This document shows positions 12,025 through 25,402 of a stretch of 64,000 bases of DNA, piece after piece. The stretch comes from Datnioides undecimradiatus. Its lineage: Eukaryota; Chordata; Actinopteri; Lobotiformes; Datnioididae. Within the stretch, counting starts at the first letter, position 1. Each line of letters begins with the position of its first letter. Made by a program: the position numbers and the translations under genes. The DNA is taken from NCBI GenBank assembly GCA_008933995.1, contig WARS01000126.1, positions 462,001 through 526,000 on the forward strand, in the 5' to 3' direction. Below the pieces are notes generated by a model. It did no database searches and was not told the DNA's origin. It worked only from the letters and a program-made list of their open reading frames with translations.

Positions 12025-13175
12025 CAGGAAGAAGGCCTCTTTTTACTCACAACTACAAAACGTTTAATGTTCGATTGTTTATCGAAATAGCCATCAGTAA
12101 GCACAGCACCAGACTAAATCTTATTGCTAATTTATAGGTTTTCATATTGTTTTAAAATATAAAATTCAAAGAGAAGCAGATGTCACTGATTCCCTTCATT
12201 ATTGCTGCTTGAGCTGCTTTTTGGAGTCTAAGCTCAGACGTGTAAAACGTCCCAGGATATCCAGCAGGACCACCCCTGGAATGACTGCACATGAGAGAGG
12301 GGCACACTACAGCTGCAAAAAGTGTCTGTTGAACTTTTTAAGGTGGAAAGTTGACGCAGAAACATTCACTTTCAGCAGACAATCATAGGATGGGAGTGAA
12401 ATTAAAGGCTAATCCCTGGCTCAGTGGCAGCGTGCAGGACTGTTTCCGCTGCTGTGGTCAAAGAAGATGATATTCAAACTGAGTCTGAGATTACAAATAT
12501 TCAAATTTATTTAAAAAAAATAAAAAATCTGCCTCGGCACTGAGTGAAAGAGGAAACTCTTCATTTAACATTATCATAATATACTGAATATATGCATAAG
12601 CTTCTAAATTCTGACTTTGGTTTGGGCTCCGCTCAGTCACTCAGAGTGTGTCTTGCGCTGTGAATCCACTGCTCCTCCAGCAGGAGACCCAGGTAATGAA
12701 AATGTATATGAAGTCACGTTCAGCTTTGCATGATGATACGCATATTCTGACCACGTTCATCCTTTTCGGCACTCTGTTTCTTTACCCTGGACAGTATGCT
12801 ACAGTAAAGCAAGAGCTCTGATTAGCTTCTTGATCTGAAACACTGCCCGGTCTCTGCTGGGATGTGTAAATGTGCAAACAAGCAGTTGTCTGCCAAAATG
12901 TTTACCATAACAGCTTTATGAAGTGATAATAGGTTGTGTTTTGAGTGTTTCTGCCCCCAAGTGGTCAAAAAAGAAAAAAAAAATCAAATAGACATCCCTA
13001 AAACCAGTTTGTGTTCTTTTAGGAGACCCATGCTTATAATGGGAAGCTGGTAGACATGTTTCTTATTTCTAATGTTATTTCATCACCATTAACTATATAA
13101 CATAAACATTCATGCTAATAAATCTTATTTGGATTGGAAAATTAGGACCTTTAAAGATAAAGGTGTGTATCTTGT

Positions 13176-13194
13176 GCACAAACACACACACACA
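13176..13194. repeat. Short (CA)n microsatellite
   Basis: CACAAACACACACACACAA, partly interrupted. Confidence 0.85.
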
Positions 13195-15613
13195 AGGACA
13201 TAAATGTGCGTGTGCGTACGTGTGTTGAAGCACTACCCTCTCCTGCTGCTACTTTCAGGCTAATCTACTGTTTTTCCAGTCAGCGTTGGTCAGTTATGGT
13301 CACTCAGTGGCCACCAACGATCAAACTTTTGGTTTCAAATAGTTTCAAAACATGTTAAAATATATTTTTCTACTGTCTGATGGGGAAGAAAATGCGCTAA
13401 ACACGTTTGTTGGCTAATACACAAAATGTGTTTTTGTTAAAAAATGAAAGCACTGTCTGTATGAGAACCTTTTTTCAGTCAATAATCTATGATAAATGCA
13501 CCACTTGCTCCTGTTTGAGTAACCGTTAGGTCAGAACTCAATTACTGACACTTTGATTGATTGGAGCACCTTAAGATACGTTGACATATATGGACATGTT
13601 CCATCAACAAGTGAGAGAAAAAATCCATGGAGCTTATTTCTCGACTGACTGACATGCATATCTGAACTGAACCCCCTCCCTCCCTCTGTGACTCCACCTG
13701 TCAGTCAGGTAGCTCCCCTGCTCTCAGCAAGCACTAATCCATTCTCTTTGCACACTCCCAGGTTACATCACAGCTGTTTATTATGTTTTATTATTGAGGC
13801 TGGTACCACTGATGCGCCTCGTGGCCTTTAAAAGACAGAGAACGATGGTGGAGCAGCTGCAGTTAAACAGAGGCCATTGAGCGAATTAACAGAACACTGA
13901 GGGGAGAAAGGTGCGAAGAGAGAAAAGCATCTCAGTGTTCATCACCCGACAGCCTCAGCTGAACTTGTCTATGAGAGTGCCAGCCCCTTCATTAGTGTCT
14001 GAATGTTGCGTCAGCCTGTTGTCTTTCGTGCTGCTGCAGGCCCCATGGCTGCTGGAGATTCAGCCTCTTTCAGCTCTGAGGCTGCACCTGAACACTCGGC
14101 AAGACAGCGCAACACAAATGCAATACGAGCACGCACAACGCTGGATTCAGACACTGAGAGCAAGTTTAAAGAAAGTGGAGGATCTCATCAGAGGTTTAAA
14201 CCAAATCAATGTAACGTTAAGGATTTCATGAGGTTTGGCAGCGTCTGTGTTCCCTCCTTCAGAACGGTGACAGGATGGAACATGATGAAATGTGTTCAGC
14301 TTGGATGAGATCTGTTTTGCTAAACCTTTCAGCAATGTGTGTTTTTGATAATGGTGCAGTTTATAACCTGCGTCTATACAGTTATGGAAGTGCAGAGGGA
14401 ATTTGTGTACAATTAAGATATTGCTATATAATCCAATAAACACATGTAAAAGACTGATCTGGTTTGTTATTTTGTGCAGTAAAGTTTAAAGTGATTGTTG
14501 TCTTTCTTTTCACACGCAGAATTATTTCACTAATAACTAATAAGTTGTAAAACTGTTTTCATCTTTTAATTGTGACCATACCAATTAAGAAAATGTTAAT
14601 TTTTCTTTTGTCATGTTTGATGCACAGACCACTGAAATCCTTTTCCTGCTGCTGCCTTTCAAGCTTTTCAGGCTCTGCTACCAGGCAGCAACATTCCAAT
14701 AAAACACATTCAAATGATCCCTTCTTACTTTTTGCTCACAATATTTTTGACTCATTATTCAACTCTAAAATATGAATGTCAGAGCGTCCTTGAATTCAAA
14801 ACTCTCAATCTCTATCTCTGTTCACCGCTGCACTGACACAATGATGAGGTAAAATCTACTGAAAACACACAATGCTTCATGTTCTCAAAACTAAAGTCAA
14901 ATCAGTCCAATATGACCTGAGAACAGGAAATAAGCCAGCCACACTTATGGAAGCTGACTGTGAGGAAAGTATATGGGAGATGGAGTAAATTGTCAAAAAC
15001 ATGGCGGGACACTGGTGCGCGTCATTAAACCCAGACCACTAACTGTGAGAAGGGACAGCAGAAGCTGAAGATTTACATTATTAATCCCTCAAAGATAACC
15101 AATAAGATGACGAGGACCAGCCAAAGCTGCTTTCTGCAAGTCTTCAGAGAGACGATATTACTACTAATATTAAATGTTATTAATCCAGCTTTCAAGGCTA
15201 GTATATGTAAGTATTGACTTTATTCAACCTCACTTGATTCAGGTACATTATGTATGAGATCGAAGTCCAGCTGCACAGTGAAGATTTCACACGTGAAGCT
15301 GAAACCCTAAAGGCTGACAGCAGAGCTGGTTCCACTGCTGGTGCACTGTGGGAGTCGGCTTCTCCCAGTGGAAAGTACACACGCTGATGTTTAGCTCCCA
15401 AACACTCACCGCTGATCTTTGGTATCCTCCGTAATGGAGCTAATAATCACAGAGCAGCCGGCTGAGATTCAGCTCCTGCTGGAAGCATCAAAAGCAAACA
15501 AACGGCCATGCTATCAACTAACAACAATGGCGAGTCAACCGTCTCACAATAAAGAGTGGTTTACTAAGGAGAGCACTCATTTCTAACTAGAACCAGGTAT
15601 CGTCCAGGACATT

Positions 15614-15812
15614 TACAGTGGATATAAGTCTGCACGCCCTTATGATAGTGTACATTTTTGAGGGATTGTTGTACTTTTCCATTTCTAATTAATAACTATA
15701 GTTTTATTTGTTCTAAGCTCATATTATATATGGAACAAGGCTGACGTTTACATTGTGGTTATTTTGGTTTTTCCATTTCAAAAGGGTGTGCAACCTTTTT
15801 ATATCCAGTGTA
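15614..15812. mobile_element. Tc1/mariner-type MITE, 195 bp, TA target duplication
   Basis: The element is 15616-15810, flanked by TA (15614-15615, 15811-15812). The left end CAGTGGATATAAGTCTGCAC GCCCTT matches the right end read in reverse, CACTGGATATAAAAAGGTTG CACACCCTT, allowing a 3-base gap and a few substitutions, so the terminal inverted repeats are about 26-30 bp. The interior is AT-rich and has no transposase. TA duplication and CAGTGGATATAA ends fit non-autonomous mariner-like elements of fish; the exact family is inference. Confidence 0.88.
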
Positions 15813-18800
15813 TGACGCTAACCAATACCATTAGCCGCTACTGCAAATCAAAAGGTCCACACCTTAAAATTCTTTAGAGGTTCTCAGTTGTTGGGTTGGA
15901 AGCAAATATATGCTGGATCGGAGTGTTTTAAGGGAAGGGAGAAGGGGGCGCTCAGACCCTTAGAGTCCTTCAGTTAGGACTGAGATGATCCTCATTTTTA
16001 GGACTTATTCTAACTTGAATGGGAAAGCGCCACATTTAGCCTGAGGTTGTTTAGTGGTAATTATCCCAATATTTTCCCAATCAATTCCTTTTCTTTGTTT
16101 TTAATAAGCCATAAGCCATTTCATTATCAGACAACTTCCATCTATTCTAAGAGGAAGTGAAGTTTCCCATAGAATAATCCCATTTATTCTTTAATTATGT
16201 TGTTGATGTGAGGCTTAGGGACCTTAATCACATTGTCCTAACCTTAAAGGGACATTCCCTGTGTTACTTTTCAAAGGTTGAGGGATTTACATTGCTTAGG
16301 ATTACTTCAGAAATTGTCAAATCAATGCTGCAGAGTCCAGAAAACTCTATCTTTTAAGTTCCTAGTATAGGCTAAGAACTGAAAAAAAAACTGAATCTCC
16401 TCCCATGATGCAATCTGATAATGACCATTTTCTGCCTGGTAACCACTCACATCTCCATGCCACCAGTTTATAACACAGGCTTTCGGTTAGAGTATGCCCT
16501 CGCCACGTCCGTACTGAGATACCTGTGTGATGTAACTATGATGCCACTTTATGAGTCACTTTTTCTGCCACAGAACACAGGCTGTACTAGTACCATGAGT
16601 AGAAAACAGACTGTGACGTCGAATGAGCGTCAAATCAATTGAAAATGTCACATTAAGGTTATTCTGTTGTTCCCGTAAGCCTATGAGGAATGCAGGCACA
16701 CCAGACTACATCTGCTACTCGGAAGAATTTTGTTAGCTTTGCTTCAGTCAGATCATTTAGTAAACAGTGTATCAGTAAACCGGTGAAATCAAATCAGCGC
16801 TCACTTCGACAAATGTCCTTATGCTCCACTTCGGGAATCGCCGGATTCAATTCAGGTCAATAAAGAGAGCATTTAATAGCAGTGTACCCGCAGCTATGGC
16901 CTTGTTCCAATTACTGCAGGAGAATGTTGTCAGGAGTTGATTAACACTGTAGGGCGCTAACAAGGCTGCTCATGACTTTACAGAGGAACAAGAGAGGAGT
17001 CCGAAAAATACAAAAACTCACAGAGTAACAAGAAACAATTAATTGCAGCCTCTTGAGAAGAACTGTTTGATTGTTTCTCGGACTAATTCCAAAAGCGGCC
17101 CTTTTTATAAATCGAAGGCAAAAAAGGATTTAACAACACCTCACACCACAGCAACGCTGACACTAACAAACCCTGCCTACGACATTATTGTGCCATTAGA
17201 TGTCTCCAAATTTAAAAAAAACAGAAGATGTAATGAAAGCTGATGAGAAAACATACACTTAATCAAAAGAAGCAGGTGTTAAGTATAACAGCCCAGGGAA
17301 ATGATGTTGGCAAAACAAGAGAAAACAGAAATATATTCTCCGGTTGCTGATCAATCAGAGTTACTGGTTCTCATTTAATTATGCATGCTGTTTGTCACGT
17401 CCGCTCAGATATTTTAGCCATAGAAGTACCTGAGCACATGCAACTGGATACACTGAATCATAACTGTGGATGGTTGTGGTTTAGTGGGATTAGGCTTTTT
17501 ATGAGTCTGTTAGCATCTTTTCCTGCAGGGGCCTCTTTTTCAGCTGGTGGTCAACTTCGCTAACAAGCTACATGCTGGACAACTGTGGGCAAAAACAGGC
17601 AAAATATGAAAGAAGTCATTTATGATAACACTAGGGTAATGGCTGACCAATCAATACCTCTCAGTATTGATTTGTGCAGATTAACAGGGTAACAAAATCT
17701 CACTTCTTGCCCGTTTAACATGAATCTTCCATGAGGGTCTCTGAGGAAATGGCGTACAGAAGGATAGGGGTTATGACAGGATGTCAAACACAGCTCAGGC
17801 TCGAACACAGAGACACTTGTTTTTCATTGCCAGCTTAATGGACTGCAATCTGTCCCTGGAGTTTGTTTTGAGCAAAGCCTGGAGCCTCGGAGGCTGAGCA
17901 AGACAAATCACTAAGAGGAAACAGCGAAATGAAGAGTCATTTCAGTGGCAGCGTGATTCAATCAATGCCACTGTCAGAGGCGCAGCCCATGTTACAACAT
18001 CATTTGTTGTTCAATTGGATTTGGGATTTAATTTAAAAACTAATAACCCCTCATTTGCTGTATTATGTAACTATTTTTCCTGTTTCAGCCATGACGGAGA
18101 GGAAGTAACGAATTACATTAACATTTGTTACTTTAACAAAGTCAACTGTGTGTGCTTGCAGTTTATTATTTAGTACCTTTAAAATTAGCTTTTAAACCTT
18201 TACTTAAACTTGCAGTAAGTAACATTTCTGCTTTAAAATGGCTACAGACACCTAGACCTTTGTTAACTCTGTTGCTGAGTTGAGTTAAGTCATGTAGATG
18301 TGTCCAATGATTTTTCAAACCCAGAGAAATCTGTCATTTGAATCAAGATGACGGTCAGTAGTTAGTTTAGTTTCATTTTGCCCATCGATGGCCTCAGTGC
18401 TGTTGTTTTCTTCCAGAAGCTGTCATAAAGTAGCTTTTTATCTGCTTTGAGCCACATTTTTGTGACAAAGTTTTTAGATCTTGGTTGTTTCTAATTTGAA
18501 CCTGTAGGCAGGTTTTAACTCACAGGACATCTGGATCTTGAGTTATCAGAGAAACTAGCTGAGCAAGTGTTAGCAGCAGCTTGACTCGCAACACTGATTT
18601 TAAAGATTAAACTGCTTATATGGGTTTGAATCAGCTGAGAATTCAGCTCCCAGTAAGACCTGAACCTGAATGATGAACACTGAAGGGGTTCAGGTAAAAG
18701 GTGTTAATCACTCATTTGATGCACCACCTGTTGACCCAGATCAAACACACTAACAGTGCTTGTTGGCTAAATGACGGCGACTTCTTCTCCAAAATGAAAC

Positions 18801-19502
18801 TCAAGCTGAATGGTCTCTATTTTGACCCAGTGGAGGAGGTCCAGAGGACATCACAGATGATGCTCCACAAAGTAAATTAACAAGACATCCAGGGAGTGAT
18901 CTAAGCCTGGCAGGAGCTCTGAAGCCGTGCATCATTGCACAGGGTGAGTACCAGTTGTATGCACAGGTTATAAATGTCCGTTGGTAATAAAGGAACTGTT
19001 TTGTTGCTTTGGACCTGAGGGCATTGTGGTGCACTTCATACCTGGGGACGACAAGATGTTGTCACATAAATCTATATGTTGGCATATTAATGCACTTTAT
19101 TTTGTAGTCCAAGGATGTTCTTTGATTTATTAGTTCTATCATAAAACATTATCACTATCATATACAAGATTGTTATTGTAAATATAATGCTGTAAGGTTG
19201 ACTTATATATTTTAGAATATCTGAAGTACTTCCCGTCCATGGGGCTATGCAAAAATGCACACAATGTTCACATAGAAATAATTTATGGTGTTTATAATGA
19301 AGAGCATTGTTATGATAGATCAGTGCCAGCTTGCCAATTTGAGCGGCTCATAATGTGAAAGAGCATGGAAAGTAATATCCCACGAGGCTTTTAAATGTGA
19401 GGCATGGCTGCACGTTGCCAGCTGAGACAGCACATTACACCACAACAGGCAGAGCTACGGAGATAGCTGGAGAGTGTCTGCAAACTGCAGAGCACCAGCG
19501 TT
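15813..19502. other. Long non-coding stretch, nothing recognised
   Basis: ORFs of 60-75 codons are scattered on both strands without domains. A homeodomain-rich looking block with CCAATTACTGCAGG near 16,907-16,920 is the only regulatory-like hint. Confidence 0.55.
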
Positions 19503-20165
19503 GATTCAGACTTGTCTCTGTGTTGAGTGTGTTTTGTGGGTGGATTGACTCGTACTCGTCTAGACCTCATTAGTATTTTGACTTGGTCCTCCCTCAGTTT
19601 AATGGGTGTTTTGAGTCATACCCGTGTCCATGTTAAGTGGGTTTTGATTCAGACTTGTTTTGGTCTCAAGTGTGTTTTGACTCCACTTGACTTGTCCCAT
19701 CCCGACTTGTCCCATCCTGTGTTTCGGTTCTATTACCTTGGCTTTAAGGATGTTTAGACTTGGATGTGTATCAGCCTGAAGTGAGTTTGGATTCAGAGTT
19801 GTCTCGGTGCTCACTTGACATGGACTTGTCTTGGTATCGTGTGTGCCATCCGTTTTGAACATTGAGCTGTCTGTTTGACTGTCTTATAAGTGTTTTAATC
19901 CAGATATATTGATATTATGTCTGTTTTGAAGCAGCCTTGTCTCAGTTTTGTGGGTGGTCCAACTAAGACTCGTCTCAGACTCATAGTAATTCAAACTTAA
20001 ACCCATCTCAGTCCTGTGGATGAGCTCAGACATGCCACAGTTTTGATGGTGGACTCTTGACTCGACTTGCTCTGGTGGATGATATGACTCTGACTTGTTT
20101 CTGTTGAAGCTATGTTTTGACTTGGCTTTGTCCTGCAGGTGCATTAGCTTGTCTGGGTCAACCAT
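19503..20165. repeat. Degenerate 33-bp minisatellite, about 20 units
   Basis: The word TTTTGA/TTTTG recurs at 19609, 19642 and 19675 (33-bp steps), then near 19722, 19753, 19786 (31-33 bp) and 19853 (2 x 33). A representative unit is 19639-19671, containing GTTTTGATTCAGACTTG and GGTCTCAAGT. GACTTGTCTC/GACTCGTCTC words repeat throughout. Because 33 is a multiple of three, the minus strand stays open in one frame for two adjacent ORFs (20168-19884 and 19862-19599, same frame), with Thr/Asn/Gln-rich 11-residue periodicity. That openness is explained by the repeat and does not indicate a gene. Confidence 0.75.
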
Positions 20166-20363
20166 CACACCATTTTAGCCTTTGGGCTTGACCAAGTCCA
20201 TTTTTTATTAACTAGATTAAACTATCCACACATCAAATTCAGGAAACCCAGAATGCTTGAAATGCTTTTGCTTCATGTTTCTATCAGCTCTGGAGGGAGA
20301 GGAAGGGGAAGAAGCTGTGTAAGGAGAAGATACAGAGTGCATATGATGACCATGGGGAGAGAG

Positions 20364-20385
20364 TATATATATATATACACACACA
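20364..20385. repeat. (TA)n(CA)n microsatellite
   Basis: TATATATATATATAC runs directly into ACACACACA. Confidence 0.9.
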
Positions 20386-21719
20386 TGAGCTGCAGATCTA
20401 TCATGTTTCTCTACCTCTAACTTTCTCTGACCTCCTTCTCTGACTTTCAGTCACTTTTGTGTGACTTTCTCCCTCTTTCATCTCATGCAGTCTCTTTCCC
20501 TGTGTCTATCTGTCTATCAGTTATCAGTCATACTGTCTGCAGGGCGAGGCCGTCCTGAGCCGAGGACTCCGCTTCATGATGCACCGTAACCTAATGAAGA
20601 GCTCGGCTGGATCAAGCAGTCATTGTATTATTCATGGTGATCCCCACCACCATGCACACACACACAGTGGCACCAATGTGCCTCCTGACAGTTCCTCATT
20701 AAATTTTGATGAGCCAGCCCATTGGGTAAAGAATCCCACGGTAAACCAGGTCTGATTTCGTCTGTCTTCTTCCCACCTCTTTTCCATTTTTCCAACCACT
20801 TCCTTCTCCTCTCCCTAAAGGGGAACCAGACATTATCATCTCCTTCCTCCAACTGATTCCCTCTCTCCATCTCAATGCTTTTGCATTTTTCATTTTTTCC
20901 TTTCTTACTTTCTCCGGGCATCTCTGCCATAAGCAACTGGAAAAGAGCCAGCAGATAATAAAAACACAGAAATCATTCTAATTTAGTGATACAAATGTTA
21001 TAAAACAGCTAAAACAGATATAGTAAGAACATTCTCCGGGTGACTAGTGCTACACACTGCATATTGTGACACCTACTGCATTTTACCACAATTTGGCTGG
21101 AAATGTTGGAAGAAAGATTTGATAGTTTACTTTTTATTTGAAACTATATATCCCCTTTTCACTGTATCAGTATATCAGCTGTATCAATTCATTGTTGTAA
21201 TCATGGATTTTTATTTTAATAATTCCAATGATGAAAACCGGTGGTTACCTGCTACCTCCTAAATTAACCTGGGAGACACAGCACGCTGCAGTTTACCTCT
21301 GACGGAGACTCATGCATGTCCTTTTGATTAAAATGAAAACTCTCAAATCAAAAGGAAACAGAGGAGACAGTTCAATATTCATATTCAAGGGAGGACAGTT
21401 CACCAGAAAAACAACAGCATCCTGATATCATTTCCTGCTGCAGCTGTGTGTCCACATGCCAAAGCGTCCTTTAGCAAGTTAAGGTTGAGACACTAAACCC
21501 AAAGTTCTGGTGTCTATCAAAAGCAAGAGTAGAAGCAGAGTTAGACTCACTGCAATGCTTCAGAGGGAGAAGTTATCCTAGACAAGTTGGTTTCCTTCCA
21601 TCCATCATTTGTCATTAGACCTTAACCTAGGCACTTGCACATGAGCAACACTATACTGTCATTTCAACTTGACTTGACGTTGACAACGTCTCCAAAACAT
21701 TGGACACAGTAAGCTGAAA
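20386..21719. other. Non-coding stretch, nothing recognised
   Basis: A pyrimidine-rich stretch (20,400-20,520 and 20,760-20,920) gives spurious basic ORFs on the minus strand. No gene supported. Confidence 0.55.
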
Positions 21720-21865
21720 ATTATCCGCTGGATTTGCATGACAATTACTGTAATATGCAGGTCCCCAGAGGATGAACAGTTTCTGTGACTCTAACTGGAC
21801 ACATTGCCATGAAAGTTCATGTTAATAACTCCTTGGCCTTCCTTTTGCAGCCACCGCTAAAGCTA
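21715..21865 (+). repeat. Old percomorph interspersed repeat, plus-strand copy
   Basis: The order GCTGGATTTGCATGACAATT, GCAGGTCCCCAGAGGATGAA, ACATTGCCATGAAAGTTCA, then CCTTTTGCAGCCACCG matches a block I recognise from many percomorph genomes ('GGATGGATTGCCATGAAATT...GGTCCCCAGAGGATGAAT...CCTCTAGCGCCACCATGAGG'). Minus-strand copies are at 25,125-25,260 and 38,720-39,115. The element class is not known to me. Confidence 0.65.
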
Positions 21866-24399
21866 AACCTTCCATTGTTAATGTAGCTCCGCTAAAGCAT
21901 CATAGAAAAGTTGTTTGGGTGCTGTGCTTTAGGTTATTCACTTAGATGTAGGTGTAGTGAACAGTGTACCCCCTTGAGGCTGCTAGCTACCACAAACCCT
22001 TTAATTCATTTTTTTGATCAAATAAATGCAGCAGTGAGATTTGTCAGACCTTTTGTCAGTGTTGAAAACTGCTAACATGTAAATAAACCTGATGTTGGAG
22101 TGTCTGTGCATCCTGTTCTTGGATTAGAAAAGTATGTGTGTCAAGCAGTGATAAATGAGTATGGTATGTAGAGCAATGCCTTGTGTGTGGTATGCCTTTA
22201 ATTATACTCTAACTGGGTTATATTTGGAGTGTTCGTCATTAACATAGTGGCATCAAAGGATCTGCAGCAGATGTTCACAGTGTAGACACAGTCAGCCATG
22301 TGAAAAATGCCTTTAGTGTATAACTGGATTGCATGGTTTTCCTCCTATACATGTAAAAGGTCCAACGTGGATCCAGATTGATTTAGCATGGATGGATTTT
22401 TTTTTTAATGCAAAACACAAATGTAGAGGTATTCTACAGCAAAAAGTTGTGCATAGACTCTCTTATAAAGTAAAAGTAAATGAGTATTCAGTGTCTTTGC
22501 TTGTTATAAAAGCCACAGCCATTTGTTCACAGAGCAGAGGGACTAATTATTTCTTTTCTTAGAGGATTAAAGCAAAAACACATAAATCAAAAATTGCTCT
22601 AAAGCCAAGAGGATGGTTGTAATTGTTTGAATTAGCCAGTTTCACTATACGTTCAAGCATATGGTTTGGGTAGATGAGGAACAGTATAAATATCATGAAC
22701 TGGGACTCCTAATTGATGGGTTTTGATGACCATCACCAGACAAAATGAGTTTGATATAAACTTAAAAACAAAACTGGAAGAGACTGCTCTGTAACACCAG
22801 AGTTTTTTTGCAGTGCAGGCTGCAAATATGCAGATATGTCTGATAACTGATTAATGATTGGAAAAAATAAGCCAAGCCATCCCGGCCCTGATAAACATCC
22901 AACAACAAACACAAGTCAGACTGAATTACAAATTTAAACCAAATGGAAATTCAATTAGATTAACAGGCCACTGAGTAATTAAAATAAAGGGATTCATCTC
23001 TTGCATGTGCTTGGTAAATGTCAGGAAATCACATTAAAATAACATTTCTTGAGAACGAAGGAAACTATAACGGCGCCGCAATGGCTTGATGAGTTTGCAC
23101 CAACTTGTATAGATTGATAAGACTGTGTCACAGAGCATTAAAGATTTAGTCCTTCCATCTTTCAGGGAGCAACTTTTCACATTAAAGATAAGAGGACAGC
23201 ACAGAGTAAAACAGCTATAGAGTAGCTGCAGCAAGTTCTATTTTTAGCCCTTCTCCAGCCCTTTCTGGGAGAGGATCAAGACGAAAAGCTTTGACCAATG
23301 TACACCAGGGGCGTGTTGAATGGAGAGCAAAAGTTCAGGATTTAGAGCCTCTGTGCTTATGTGTGAGGAACCTTTTGGAATATAAATAACAAACAGTACA
23401 TGATGTCAGAATTGGTAACAGTAACTAGACAACTATTGCTTACTCTATGTGGAACCACTTCATCTGCTGATCACTGCCGACCAGTCGCTATATCACCGTC
23501 TTTAGAAAGGTTTTTTCCTTAAAACAGCATGTGTAATTGTAAAAAACTGGTCAAGGCAAGCAGTGACTGGAATTTAAAGTCAATTCAATCCCTTATCTAT
23601 TATAATGGCTTGCCACCTGATTTTGAGGACACATGACGTATGTGATTTGACTCATCCTGGGACTTTTGTTGATGTTTTAATACTGTTAATGCCTTGAACT
23701 GAGACCTATCTGTGGTATTTTGTATTGTTGATCTGAATGAATATTGAACTAAATGGCTTTAGGGACTGTTGCATCAATAGAACTGTGAAATAACTTCTAG
23801 TTGTACTCAACTTAATTAAGTAAGTGTTCCACAAATCTTTATTCTTGGTAAATTTTTATTCAGAATCTCCTACTCTGCATAGAAATATACATTTTTAGAA
23901 ATATACATTTTTATGCAGATGACACCATTTTTAATACATTTAATGCTTTTAGATATTCTTTTTTTATATATGAGCTTCATTAAAATGATGAAAACTTGTA
24001 TACGATTAAAAATGGACACAATTTCCAATGTTACTGCACATTATTCCCATTACTAACCACATTCACACCTCTGACTGAAAAAGCTTTATTATTATATTCT
24101 CTTTGACTTAAATATGCTCTGTGCGATAAAACGTATAGTCTATTATGTAGTATGATTTTGTTAATGTTAGCTCTTGTAAGCATCTCTGTCTTTAAACAGA
24201 GATCTTGATCTATTGAAACAGGAAATTCACATACCATGCAATATGTCCTTTTGTGTGAAGCCTACAAACATCAACACTGCAAAGCTGACTTGGACTCCTC
24301 CACCCAGTGTAAGCAATAATCTAGTTCAAAGCGTGCGATAACACTGTTTCACCACACTGCCTTGCAATGAGACACCTTCATTGATGTAGTGTAATCGTG
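21866..24399. other. Long non-coding stretch, nothing recognised
   Basis: AT-rich, no supported gene or repeat edge. Short poly-T at 22,379-22,388. Confidence 0.6.
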
Positions 24400-24930
24400 T
24401 GAGGCAGGTACACCACCTTTCCAACTCCCACAGCACATGTTATCCTCTCCCTGCTGTGCAGGCTGACAGATAAAGTGCTGGTGGAAACGGGACACTGTCT
24501 GATCACAGCAACTGGAGTCAACTGAGGATCATGTGAGGTAAGCATGACGATTTGCGAGGGGAAGGGATGTAGTTTCCATGGGGGTGGGCAAGAGTGCACT
24601 GGCTGAGATTGGAAGTGAAAAGAGGTGGTGATAGTGTCAGGTGTGCTGAAGCACAGTGTGGCGCTGCTGGGCGTCAACCAACCTCCATTCCAGCCAACTG
24701 CCCACATTCACATGAACATACTGATCAGTTTATTGAGGACTAAACTGGTGGAGAGAATTGCTCTTTTACAAAGCTGATTGCCTCATGCTTAACTTCCTAG
24801 ACTGGTTTCATTTTGCAACACACCACCAACAACTAAACTCCCAAACCTCACAAAGCAGGTCTATTTTAATGTCCTGATCACTGACTGTCTTGATGTGCAT
24901 GTGACAATAAAGTCTGAAATAAAAAAAAAC
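24400..24930 (+). mobile_element. Retroposon-like 3' end (LINE/3'-UTR-like) with AATAAA and A-tract
   Basis: The block ends GTGACAATAAAGTCTGAAAT followed by nine A's (24921-24929), the look of a reverse-transcribed 3' end. The upstream GC-richer segment (24,400-24,700) has only a 109-codon minus-strand ORF without domains. A LINE 3' tail is my best reading; no reverse-transcriptase motif is present and no target duplication was found. Confidence 0.4.
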
Positions 24931-25124
24931 ATATTACTCACCAGCAAACTCTGACCAACATCCTTCAGATGAGAAATGTAATCACCCCATTATGTTGTGG
25001 GTCTCCAGGGGCTCCAGAAGCTGCATTGCTCATTAAACCCAACACCATTAAAGTGAATAATGTAAAACACGGGATAGAGACAATTTTACTAAAGTGCTGC
25101 ACCAGTAGTGGGGCTGCATTAAAA

Positions 25125-25260
25125 ATGAAAGGTTCAGCTTTTGGGGTGGCTATAAAGGAAAGGCTATGGGGTTATTAGCACTTTCATGATACATTAGAGC
25201 CACAGAAATGGTTTGGATTCATCCTCTGGGGACCTTGAATAAAATCTGATCCATCTGATA
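25125..25260 (-). repeat. Old percomorph interspersed repeat, minus-strand copy
   Basis: The reverse complement reads AAGGTCCCCAGAGGATGAAT then TAGCCACCCCAAAAGCTGAAC, the same block order as 21,715-21,865. No termini visible. Confidence 0.6.
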
Positions 25261-25382
25261 TTGTTTTCTTATTGTGCTCTTTTTTTGTTTGCTTGTTTTT
25301 ACGTTTGACTGTAAACCTCTAAAGGGATTCTGATTTAGTGGCATTCATAATCCCACTTATGGTGGCTTTGCACATAAAATAC

Positions 25383-25402
25383 TTTTTTTTTTTTTTTTTT
25401 TT
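25383..25402. repeat. Poly(T)20 tract
   Basis: Twenty consecutive T's, flanked by AATAATCAG on the right. It could be the A-tail of a minus-strand retroposon whose body is no longer recognisable. Confidence 0.9.

Larger units (their letters stand above)
10961..15613. other. Long non-coding stretch with minor simple repeats
   Basis: Overlapping ORFs at 13,911-14,308 in two frames show no domain and no coherent codon bias. A short (CA)n is at 13,176-13,194, and a pyrimidine-rich stretch lies near 13,670-13,700. Nothing else supportable. Confidence 0.55.

Noticed and set aside
13911..14308. Overlapping ORFs of 106 and 101 codons that might form an exon
   Set aside because: Two different frames are open together, neither has codon bias or a domain.
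19599..20168. Two in-frame minus-strand ORFs with repeated Thr/Asn/Gln pattern, as a repeat-protein gene
   Set aside because: The openness follows from a 33-bp repeat period; units are too decayed and a stop separates the ORFs.
24378..24707. 109-codon minus-strand ORF
   Set aside because: Lies in a retroposon-like block, no motif, Ser/Pro/Thr low-information composition.
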